This document shows positions 24,480 to 31,900 of a stretch of 34,684 nucleotides of DNA, piece after piece. Below the pieces are notes generated by a model that saw only the letters and a program-made list of their open reading frames with translations, was not told where the DNA came from and did not search any database. The first letter of the stretch is position 1. Every line of letters starts with the position of its first letter. The DNA is from an uncultured Collinsella sp. (GTDB lineage Bacteria; Actinomycetota; Coriobacteriia; Coriobacteriales; Coriobacteriaceae): positions 1 to 34,684 of the forward strand of contig CASDZW010000018.1 of assembly GCA_949285915.1 (NCBI GenBank), given 5' to 3'. The position numbers and the translations under genes were made by a program.

Positions 24480-26741
24480 CTACGCAGCGCAACCGAAGCG
24501 ATGGGTGCCGCCGGAAACCGCGCACACCGTGCCATCGGGGAGCTCCACGTCGGCAGAGACGCCCTCGGGCACCGTGCACTCGAGGTCAAAGCGGCCGTTC
24601 TCGCAGCGCCAGAAGACCTCGATGCGCCCCTGCACCGACTCGAAGGCGCAGCGGGCCCACGTGATGCCCTCGCCCGGCTTGGGCGCGATACGCACGCGCG
24701 CATATCCCGGCGCCGCCGGCGAGATGCCGCCGATAACCTGGTAGATCCAGTCGCACACCGCACCAAGTGCATAGTGGTTGAAGCTCGTCATGTCGCCCGG
24801 GTTGATGGAGCCGTCCGGCAGCATCGAATCCCAGCGCTCCCACGTAGTGGTTGCACCCATGCGCACCGGGTAGAGCCAGCTGGGGCACTCGTCCTCCAAA
24901 AGCAGGCGGTACGCCTCCTCGGCGTGCCCGTTCTCAGAAAGCGCCCAGGTCACATACGGCGTGCCAGCAAAGCCGGTCGCAACCTTGTAGTTGCCCTCGC
25001 GCACAAGCTCGGCCAAGCGGTCGGCCGCAGGCGCCATCTCGTTACCCTCAAGCAGGCCAAAGTGAAGGGCCAGCGCATAAGCCGCAACGGCATCGGAGGT
25101 CAAGCGACCACCCTCGAGCACATACGTGCGACGGAACGCCGCGCGCGAGCGCTCTGCGAGCTCCTCCCAGTGCGCGCGGTCCTCGGCAAGGCCCAGAATC
25201 TCGGCCGTGTCAGCCGCGATGCGGGCACTGCGGCAGAGGCACGCCTGCGCAATGAAGTACTTGTCGGTCTTTCCGTCCATGGGAGCCTCGGGCGGAGCCG
25301 CCGGATCGAGCCAATCGCCGAGCTGCAGGCCAGTATTCCACAGGCCCGTATCAGAGAGGCGCTCTTCCACGGCGCGCAGATGCATCCCCATGGCGGGATA
25401 CTGCGCGACAAGCGCGTCCTTGTCGCCATAGACCTGCCAGAGCGTCCAGGGCACCCAGCAGCACGCATCGCCCCAAAGCGCCAGCTCACCCACCGTCTTC
25501 CAGAAGTGGTCGCTGTACTTGACCACATCGGGCGCCACCACGGGTACGCAGGAGAGCGCGTTGCGCGCGGTCTCGGCCATGAGGGTTTCGAGCCAGTCGC
25601 CCAAAAACGCCGAGCAGTCGTACTGGAAGGCTGCCGTGGGCGCAAAGACCGCGATGTCACCCGTCCAGCCCATGCGCTCGTCGCGCTGCGGACAGTCGGT
25701 GGGGATGCTCACAAAGTTGTCGCTCTGGCTCCAAAGCGTGTTCGAGACAAGCTTGTTCACGTCGTCGTTCGAGCACGAGAACCAGCCTGTGCGCGGCAGG
25801 TCGGAGCTGATGGCCACGGCCTCGATATCGTCCGCGCTAAGCTCGCCCGGCCAACCCGTGACCTCGGCATAGCGGAATCCGTGGAAGGTCAGCGTGGGCT
25901 CAAAGACGTCCTCACCGCCCGAGAGAATAAAGGTGTCGGTCGCCTTGGCAGCGCGCAAGGGACGCGTACCCAGCTCCTCATGCTCAAGCACCTCGGCATG
26001 GCGCACAACGACCTCGGTGCCGCGCGGGCCCGAGATACGCACGCGCACCCAACCCACGATGTTCTGGCCAAAGTCCACAAGCGTCTTGCCCGCGGGGCTC
26101 TGCCAGATGCGCACCGGACGAAGCGTCTCGGTCCGGCGCACGGGCGGCATCGTTTGGGCATAGAGCGTCGCGTGGTCAAAGGCGACCTCGCGCACCTCAA
26201 GCGGATGCTCGGCGGGGTCGATGCGCGCGTCGATGGTCTCGCCGTTGTAGAGGGAGTTCTCGGTAATCGGCGTCGCGCAAGCGTGAGCCGTGCCATCGGC
26301 GGCGGTCACCGCAACCTGGCGCGAGCCGTCGGCGTAGACAATCTCCAGCGCACCGATAAAGCCGAGCTCCTCGCCGTAATCAATCTTCATAAGGTCGAAG
26401 CCGAGCTCGCCGCGCCACCAGCCATTACCAAGCAAAACCTCGATCTTTGCCGCGCGACCACCCGCGCGCACAAGGTCGGTGACGTCTGCCTCCTGCACAG
26501 CAAGGCGCCACTCGTATGCCGTCCAACCGGGGTTCAGCACCGCGTCGTCCACCGAGACGCCGTTCACGCGCGCCTCGTAGATGCCGTGCGCCGTCGCCAC
26601 TAGGCGCGCCGATGTCACCGCGCTGACCGGTCCCTCAAGCTCAACATCGCAGGTCAACGCTATTGCCTGGCCACGCGTGGCCTCCGCCCCAATCATGTGC
26701 GCACCGGCCAGGAGCTCTACCGCAGAAATTGTGTCCGTCAT
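24480..26741 (-). CDS. GH78 alpha-L-rhamnosidase
   Basis: It releases terminal L-rhamnose from glycosides by inversion. ATG 26741 (MTDTISAVELLAG) has GGGGAGGG upstream; the longer frame to 26807 lacks support. The 753 residues follow the family plan: N-terminal beta domains with ATAHGIYEARVNGVSV and LLGNGWWRGELG, DFGQNIVGWVRVR, FEPTLTFHGFRYAEVTGWP, then the (alpha/alpha)6 barrel with the catalytic-region motif TDCPQRDERMGWTGD (about 348-362). The end has WERWDSMLPDGSINPGDMTSFNHYALGAV and a C-terminal beta domain. No signal peptide, so cytoplasmic. Likely substrates are rhamnosylated plant glycosides (flavonoids, saponins) or pectin-derived oligosaccharides. No rhamnose-catabolic genes (rhaA/B/D) are in the window. 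Confidence 0.93.
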   Translation of the reverse strand: MTDTISAVELLAGAHMIGAEATRGQAIALTCDVELEGPVSAVTSARLVATAHGIYEARVNGVSVDDAVLNPGWTAYEWRLAVQEADVTDLVRAGGRAAKIEVLLGNGWWRGELGFDLMKIDYGEELGFIGALEIVYADGSRQVAVTAADGTAHACATPITENSLYNGETIDARIDPAEHPLEVREVAFDHATLYAQTMPPVRRTETLRPVRIWQSPAGKTLVDFGQNIVGWVRVRISGPRGTEVVVRHAEVLEHEELGTRPLRAAKATDTFILSGGEDVFEPTLTFHGFRYAEVTGWPGELSADDIEAVAISSDLPRTGWFSCSNDDVNKLVSNTLWSQSDNFVSIPTDCPQRDERMGWTGDIAVFAPTAAFQYDCSAFLGDWLETLMAETARNALSCVPVVAPDVVKYSDHFWKTVGELALWGDACCWVPWTLWQVYGDKDALVAQYPAMGMHLRAVEERLSDTGLWNTGLQLGDWLDPAAPPEAPMDGKTDKYFIAQACLCRSARIAADTAEILGLAEDRAHWEELAERSRAAFRRTYVLEGGRLTSDAVAAYALALHFGLLEGNEMAPAADRLAELVREGNYKVATGFAGTPYVTWALSENGHAEEAYRLLLEDECPSWLYPVRMGATTTWERWDSMLPDGSINPGDMTSFNHYALGAVCDWIYQVIGGISPAAPGYARVRIAPKPGEGITWARCAFESVQGRIEVFWRCENGRFDLECTVPEGVSADVELPDGTVCAVSGGTHRFGCAA

Positions 26742-26839
26742 GATCCCTCCCCTGCTTCGGCGGTATCGCGCCGCTTGATTGCGCCTCAAATCCATGCATA
26801 CCCGCACACGTTGGGCGCCTTTCTCTGGGCTGCGAACTT

Positions 26840-26980
26840 GTTTTTTCAGTTATTCAACAATCTGAGAGAGCCCCGGCGTGTAGAGACGCTTTTCCTGTTC
26901 ATAAAACCGCAGGTCAGTGCCTCCCTGACAAAAAGGCTACTCAGCCCTTCTCGGCAAGACTGTTGAATACTTGAAAAAAC
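26840..26980. repeat. 141-bp element with 20-bp terminal inverted repeats
   Basis: GTTTTTTCAGTTATTCAACA (26840-26859) and TGTTGAATACTTGAAAAAAC (26961-26980) are inverted copies matching at 18 of 20 positions. The enclosed 101 bases have no gene but smaller hairpins (GCGT/ACGC, GTCAG/CTGAC). The ends are AT-rich in a GC-rich locus. It may be a MITE; no clear target duplication was seen. It lies between the DUF5060 glycosidase and the rhamnosidase and nothing else fills this 286-base gap. Confidence 0.5.
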
Positions 26981-27027
26981 GACGAAGGGGCGGCCGTCTC
27001 GCGCCGACCACCCCTCCAAAAGCTGCC

Positions 27028-28566
27028 TTATGCAGTCTTGTCGACCGCCTTGATATGCAGCAGCATGTACTGGCGGCTCGGCAGATCCACGCGCACCTGA
27101 CCCTCGTAGGTGCCCGGCAGGGTCTCAACCGTCATGTTCCACGTGTCCACCACGTCGATCGTGTAGGTCTTGCCCTCGGGCAGGGTGAGGTCGCGGTACG
27201 CCGGGCGGAAGAAGCCAAAGTACATGACCACGTCGTCGGTGCCCTCGCTCCAGTCGTTGGCCATGCAGGCAATATCCCAGTTCATGGTACCCAGACAGAA
27301 CCCGCGGCCGTACGGAACGAGGTCCATGTCCTCCGGCAGGCTCTCCATGAACTGACGGCAAAACGCGATGCGCTCCAGGCTCTCACCGTAGAGCTTGCCG
27401 CCGTGCGCCCACCAGATCTTGGGACCGCGGTCCACATAGGTCTCGCCGTGGGTGACGTATCCGCCGCGGAGACACCCCTCCCAGAAACGGCGCGTCTCCT
27501 CCTGGGCGGTCAGGTTGCCCCAGCCCCAGGTGACGTTGCCCTCGTAGCCAACCTCGTCCACCAGCACCGGCTTGCCGTAGGCGGCGCGCAGCTCCGTCAC
27601 GCACTCGGCGGTGCGCTGCAGGTCGCAGCGCTGCCAGCTCACATGCGTGATCCACGGGTGGCTGTGGTCAAAGAGCGTACGGCAGTTGTGGATGCTCCGC
27701 AAATGGCCGTACGGGTCGTTTGCCATAACGATGCGCGCGTACTGGTCCAAATCCTCGACCGGCTTCCACGGCATGAGGTCAAACTCGTTCGCGAGGCTCC
27801 ACCAGATGTTCTTGTAGGCGCTGTAGCGGCGCGCAACGTACGACAGATAGAAGGCATCCTCGTCGCGGGTCATCTTGGAGAAGCCCCACTCGGGCTTGTC
27901 GTAGGGGTGGAGCAGGATGATATCTGCCTGGATGCCGAGCTCATCCAGCTGAGCGATGCGGTGGTCGAGGTTCTCCCAGAACGGCTCATAGAAGCGCGTG
28001 TGGTCAAAGCCCTCCTCGATCGAGCCCTCGTATGCATACATCGCGGGGTTCTCGAGGTTGTAATCGTAGAACTTGGGGAAGATGCACATGCGAATCTTGT
28101 TAAAGGGCGCGTGGGCGAGCGTCTCGAGCGTCTGCTCCTGGCACTCCGGCTCCTGGTTGGTCCAAGCGTAGGCGGTGGTGCCAAAGGGCATAAAGCGCGT
28201 GCCGTCCTCGTAGGAGAACGTGTGGTCGCCGTGGGTGTCAAAGGGCGTGCCGCCGTGCTTGACGTCGCGGGTCAGAAGGACGCGGCCGTGGTTGCCCTCG
28301 CTTGCGGGCGTGACCTCGACCTCGCCGGTGATGCCGGCAAGCGCAGGGTCGCTCGACGCGGTGCGGTAAGTCCACGTGCCGGCGGAGCGCGGCATAAAGC
28401 GGATGCCGTAGCGCCCCTTCCCACGGTAGAAACCGCGGACCTCGACGGCGTCGGTGCCGTCGGCGCGCTCAAACGTCGCCGTCAGCGTAATGTCCACGTA
28501 GGGATTCCCCTCCGCCGTGCCCTCGAGCACGAGGTCGAGCACGCGATACTGCTCAACGGTCTGCAT
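27028..28566 (-). CDS. DUF5060/DUF5605 glycoside hydrolase, clan GH-A-like
   Basis: A putative exo-acting glycosidase of unknown specificity. The 512 residues start with a DUF5060 beta domain (about 5-90: DLVLEGTAEGNPYVDITLTATFER, FYRGKGRYGIRFMPRSAGTWTYRTAS). A TIM-barrel follows (TRFMPFGTTAYAWTNQ, then IRMCIFPKFYDYN). The likely acid/base is Glu261 in WWSLANEFDLM and the nucleophile Glu338 in PVLVDEVGYEGN, the spacing and strand ends of clan GH-A. The C-terminal beta domain with YRDLTLPEGKTYTIDVVDTWN fits DUF5605. No signal peptide. ATG has AGAGGAG. Downstream of PTS EIIC with a small frame and hairpins between. Related to the protein at 30245-31870 in layout but clearly different in sequence. 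Confidence 0.82.
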   Translation of the reverse strand: MQTVEQYRVLDLVLEGTAEGNPYVDITLTATFERADGTDAVEVRGFYRGKGRYGIRFMPRSAGTWTYRTASSDPALAGITGEVEVTPASEGNHGRVLLTRDVKHGGTPFDTHGDHTFSYEDGTRFMPFGTTAYAWTNQEPECQEQTLETLAHAPFNKIRMCIFPKFYDYNLENPAMYAYEGSIEEGFDHTRFYEPFWENLDHRIAQLDELGIQADIILLHPYDKPEWGFSKMTRDEDAFYLSYVARRYSAYKNIWWSLANEFDLMPWKPVEDLDQYARIVMANDPYGHLRSIHNCRTLFDHSHPWITHVSWQRCDLQRTAECVTELRAAYGKPVLVDEVGYEGNVTWGWGNLTAQEETRRFWEGCLRGGYVTHGETYVDRGPKIWWAHGGKLYGESLERIAFCRQFMESLPEDMDLVPYGRGFCLGTMNWDIACMANDWSEGTDDVVMYFGFFRPAYRDLTLPEGKTYTIDVVDTWNMTVETLPGTYEGQVRVDLPSRQYMLLHIKAVDKTA

Positions 28567-28649
28567 AGTTGAGCTCCTCTCTCAAACGGTCCGGGCACTG
28601 CCCGGAAAACCGCCGCGAGCACGCGCCCGCGGCGGCGGGCCGAACGAAA

Positions 28650-28760
28650 TTACTTGACCTTCTTCACCATCATAATGAAGACGACGCCGGCGAGAACGAG
28701 CGCGATCGCGACCGGGAAGGTCAGGAAAGAAGTAGAGTCGACCCAGAAGATCGACTCTAC
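28650..28760 (-). pseudogene. Small membrane-protein frame lacking a start codon
   Basis: On the minus strand the frame reads VESIFWVDSTSFLTFPVAIA, then LVLAGVVFIMMVKKVK and stop (TAA 28652-28650). One hydrophobic helix with a Lys-rich end, a good C-terminal membrane-anchor pattern, and C/G-rich third positions. No ATG, GTG or TTG stands at its front: a TAG lies 5 codons before GTA 28760. A GTA that was GTG would give a 36-residue protein. It could be a damaged gene or start at an unusual codon. Family unknown. It sits right after PTS EIIC and before the DUF5060 enzyme, both on the same strand. Confidence 0.4.
28732..28760 (-). repeat. 10-bp perfect hairpin at the small ORF start
   Basis: GTAGAGTCGA (28732-28741) and TCGACTCTAC (28751-28760) with a 9-base loop. 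It covers the front of the start-less small frame. Confidence 0.55.
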
Positions 28761-28763
28761 AAA

Positions 28764-28825
28764 GCTACGCTATTGCGGTCCCTGGCATGCGTAGCCCGCA
28801 CATAGGGGGACACGCGGGCTACGCA
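28764..28825 (-). promoter_or_regulatory. Mutually exclusive hairpins after PTS EIIC
   Basis: TGCGTAGCCCGC (28788-28799) pairs perfectly with GCGGGCTACGCA (28814-28825). The same GCGTAGC core (28789-28795) can instead pair with GCTACGC at 28764-28770. The two folds cannot coexist, as in attenuator or processing structures. It lies between the EIIC gene and the downstream glycosidase gene. Confidence 0.45.
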
Positions 28826-28875
28826 AATGCCGGAGGGGAGATGGGCGGACAAACCGCCATGAGCGGAAGAAACTT

Positions 28876-30156
28876 TTACGCCTCGGCAGCCTTCGCAGCG
28901 CGCGCCTCTGCCTCATCCTTCAGCGCCTTCTTGTCTGCAATGCGGACGAAGGGGATGAACAGCAGGGCGATAGCGAGAATGGAGGCGACTACGATAAGCA
29001 CCAGACCGATGCCACCTGTGAAGAAGTTGCTGATGGGCAGGGGCACCACGAAAGGCATGGAGATGGTGGGGTTAAAGGCATTGCCAAGGCCCAGATAGAA
29101 GCCAACGAAGGCGCACAGCCACGCCACCGGCTTGAGCAGGATGTAGGGGATGAACATATAGGGGTTCATCGCGATCGGGGTACCGAACATGATGGGCTCG
29201 GAGATGTTAAAGATAGCGGGCACGAGCGCGATGCGGGAGAGGGCCTTGAGGCTCTCGGACTTTCCGGTAAGCAGCGCCAGCTCCATACCAAGGGCGTCGG
29301 ACGAACCGATAGCCATCAGGATAGAGAACTGCAGGTACGGCATCGGATCACCAGCGAGGAACGCCTCGGTGTTGGCAAGGCCGCAGGCGGCCATCACGGG
29401 CATGTAGACGCTCATAAGGACGCTGGGGTGGATACCGAAGAAGAACAGCGCGTTGCACAGGGTGAAGTAGATGAGCACTGCCGCAGGCGAAGAACCAAGG
29501 CCCATGACAGGCGTGGAGATAATGGCGTTGACCGCAGTGTAGATATCGCCCCATGCAGTGAACGTCATACCCCACTTAAGCAGCGTGAAGCTCGTGAAGA
29601 TAACAATGGCGCACAGCATCGGCGACAGCGAGTTGGACACGAACGGCGGCACGCTATCGGGCAGCGGCACGGCAATGTGCTTCATGAGGAAGTGGAGCAG
29701 CGCGGGGACTACGAGCGCAACCACGAGGGCAACGAACAGGCCGTTGCTGCCCATATAGGTCGTGGGGATGAAGGTCATACCGTCCTCGGTGCGGCCAAGC
29801 GGAATGAGCAGAAGAGCGACACCGATGGAAGCCACCACGGAAGCCATGCCCTTGTTACCGAGCACCTCGCCGAACGAATGAGAAACCGAAGCGCACATGT
29901 AGAGCGCGCCCAAGTTCATGGTCACCACAAGCACATCGTTGATGACAGAGGCAAGCCCCGTGCTGTTTAGGAAATCCTGCAGCGGCGGGATGGGCAGGCC
30001 GACCAAAATGGAGAGCAGCGCCACGCCCAGGGTCACGGGCATGGTGGACATCATGCCCGCCATGAGGCCTTGAACTACCTTAAACGAAGAGAATTTCTGG
30101 GCAACAGGGCCGACGTACTTTTCTAGAAAGCCCTGTATGGTGTTGAGGATGCCCAC
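28876..30156 (-). CDS. PTS EIIC, lactose/cellobiose family, stand-alone
   Basis: The membrane channel subunit of a PTS permease. GTG at 30156 (VGILNTIQGFLEKYVGPVAQKF) is taken as start, with AAAGGA 11 bases upstream; the longer frame to 30456 overlaps the neighbouring gene and is implausible. The 426 residues contain about eight to ten helices and the family signature ISEPIMFGTPIAMNP in the C-terminal half (NxxEPIxFGxPxxxNP). FFFGIHPSVLMSVYMPV is also typical. The tail is Ala/Glu-rich. Neither the separate EIIB nor EIIA (or a phospho-glycosidase of GH1/GH4) normally found with this type is nearby; subunits would have to come from elsewhere. Its neighbours suggest a plant oligosaccharide. Confidence 0.88.
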   Translation of the reverse strand: MGILNTIQGFLEKYVGPVAQKFSSFKVVQGLMAGMMSTMPVTLGVALLSILVGLPIPPLQDFLNSTGLASVINDVLVVTMNLGALYMCASVSHSFGEVLGNKGMASVVASIGVALLLIPLGRTEDGMTFIPTTYMGSNGLFVALVVALVVPALLHFLMKHIAVPLPDSVPPFVSNSLSPMLCAIVIFTSFTLLKWGMTFTAWGDIYTAVNAIISTPVMGLGSSPAAVLIYFTLCNALFFFGIHPSVLMSVYMPVMAACGLANTEAFLAGDPMPYLQFSILMAIGSSDALGMELALLTGKSESLKALSRIALVPAIFNISEPIMFGTPIAMNPYMFIPYILLKPVAWLCAFVGFYLGLGNAFNPTISMPFVVPLPISNFFTGGIGLVLIVVASILAIALLFIPFVRIADKKALKDEAEARAAKAAEA

Positions 30157-30244
30157 GATTTCACCAATCCTTTCATGTTCTTTTCGAACCTTCCAACCAT
30201 TCACGTAAGCGGATATGCCGAGGTACGCAAATCCGTTCCGGGCG

Positions 30245-31870
30245 CTACACGCGCTCGAGCACCACGAGCCAATCCCCCAAATTCGGCTTCGCGGGAAGCG
30301 TGAGGGTGCCCTCTTGGGCGCGAACCTCCTCTCCTTCTGCGTAGGTGCCCTCGCGCGGATCAAACCACCGCGCCCGGTAGACAGCGGCATCGTCGATGCC
30401 GTCGATCTTGAGTGAGCGCCGCGCCGTGTCGCCGTAGTAGGCAACGATGCGCGCACGGTCGGCCGTCGCCGTAGCGAGCGGCGCCTTGTTGGCGAAGAGA
30501 TTGCCCCCGTCGCCCACGGTCACAGGTGCGAGCTCCCAGAAGTGCACGTCCTCGTAGAAGCGACGCATGTATCCCATCTGCGTGGCGCCGGGTGCATCTA
30601 CGGCCTCGACCCACGTGACGTTGAAGCGGTTGAAGATGGCAAAGAAGGGGTTCATCTCCTTTACCTTCTCCCACACGTTGTCCCAAATGCCTTGGGCACC
30701 GTAGGTGAAACCGGCGCCACCAAGCTGGATGGACATATACGCCACACGGCGCAGCAAATCCGCCGTGCACAGACGCGTGCCCATCTCCTCGAGCGTGGAG
30801 CACAGCTCGTACATAGCCTCGCCCTCGACGAAGGGCTTGCCCGGGTGCTTTGCGAAGAAGTCCGCATAGTCCTCTGCCGTGATTAGATAGTCACCGTGCC
30901 CTGCCTGGTTTAAGGTGAAGTCAAACCAGGACTCGTTTTGGTAGTAGTCCGGGAAGGGGCGCTCGTTGGTGTAGTGCGCCGTCTGAAGCGTGCCGTAGCC
31001 ATCTCGACGCTCAATCTCGAGCGCCACCTCACGCCAACGATCAACATGACGCTGGTGAACCTCGGGCGTCAGGTCGTACCCGGCCGTCTCGCCCGCGAGC
31101 GTCCAGACCATGGGCAGCGCGCCATAGCGCGCCAGGATATAACGAGCAAGATGCTTCTGATGCTCGATGCCACCCTCTCGATTGATAGCAAAGCACCACG
31201 CCTGCCCCAGCGCGTTTACCAAGCCGGCATCCGCGATATAGGCCATGCGGCGGTCCAGCTCGTTCTGGTAAAACGCAACATTGGGAAGATCGCGCTCGCC
31301 GTTCTCACCGGGATGCTCGCCTTCCACCCAGAAGTGGTTCACCCCCGGCCCCATGTCGGAGCGCAAGTTGGTTTGGTAGACGGTATAACCCTGCGCCACG
31401 CGCTTATCGACCATGCCACGGAACTGGCTCTGCATGCCGGGGTGATTGGATTCATCCCAGCGCTCGCCCCACGAAGCCTCCCAGTGCGTATCTCCCAACC
31501 AGAAAAACGGCGTACCGTCCGCATGCTCGAAATACCGACCGTCGGCGGACACTTTAAGAAAACCATGCTGGTAGATGGCGAGTTCTCCTTCGTAAGGTAC
31601 TGCCTCAAGCACGCCGGTACAGCCGTCGAGCCCCGTCGCCTCGGGCGCCTCAAGCGCGTATGTCCACACACCGGTCTCGGTGGGGGCAAACGACACACGC
31701 CACACATTGCCGCCGTCCCAATAGGCTTCGCGACGAATGACACGTCCCGAGGGCGCCGTGAATGCAGCCCAGATCTCCACATCCAAAAACGGATTGTCAT
31801 ACGTGCCCGCCGCCTCAAACGTGAGGATGCCAGCGCGCCATAACTCAAAGGCAGGCGTTGCTTCGCTCAT
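30245..31870 (-). CDS. DUF5060-DUF4038 glycoside hydrolase (GH140-like)
   Basis: Putative intracellular glycosidase related to the apiosidase family. The 541 residues have an N-terminal DUF5060 domain (about 5-95: ELWRAGILTFEAAGTYDNPFLDVEIWAAFT, VWRVSFAPTETGVWTYALEA). The DUF4038 barrel starts at GTPFFWLGDTHWEASWGERW (about 119-138). Likely catalytic acids are Glu261 in MVWTLAGETAGYD and Glu349/Glu351 in KPFVEGEAMYELC. AGFTYGAQGIWDN parallels GVTYGAHGIWNW in the protein at 16983-18281, so the two share the barrel but only this one has the DUF5060 domain. No signal peptide. ATG has AAAGGAG. It lies 30 bases after the alpha/beta hydrolase gene and 88 before PTS EIIC, a probable operon. Confidence 0.85.
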   Translation of the reverse strand: MSEATPAFELWRAGILTFEAAGTYDNPFLDVEIWAAFTAPSGRVIRREAYWDGGNVWRVSFAPTETGVWTYALEAPEATGLDGCTGVLEAVPYEGELAIYQHGFLKVSADGRYFEHADGTPFFWLGDTHWEASWGERWDESNHPGMQSQFRGMVDKRVAQGYTVYQTNLRSDMGPGVNHFWVEGEHPGENGERDLPNVAFYQNELDRRMAYIADAGLVNALGQAWCFAINREGGIEHQKHLARYILARYGALPMVWTLAGETAGYDLTPEVHQRHVDRWREVALEIERRDGYGTLQTAHYTNERPFPDYYQNESWFDFTLNQAGHGDYLITAEDYADFFAKHPGKPFVEGEAMYELCSTLEEMGTRLCTADLLRRVAYMSIQLGGAGFTYGAQGIWDNVWEKVKEMNPFFAIFNRFNVTWVEAVDAPGATQMGYMRRFYEDVHFWELAPVTVGDGGNLFANKAPLATATADRARIVAYYGDTARRSLKIDGIDDAAVYRARWFDPREGTYAEGEEVRAQEGTLTLPAKPNLGDWLVVLERV

Positions 31871-31900
31871 GGAATACTCCTTTCTAGGGCAAAAGGCCCT

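Larger units (their letters stand above)
28567..28875. other. 309-bp gap with small membrane ORF remnant and hairpin cluster
   Basis: No full gene. It contains a short reading frame without start codon (28650-28760), a hairpin (GGCGG/CCGCC, about 28843-28858), a 12-bp hairpin, a competing 7-bp pairing and a 10-bp hairpin, each described separately. Confidence 0.6.
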
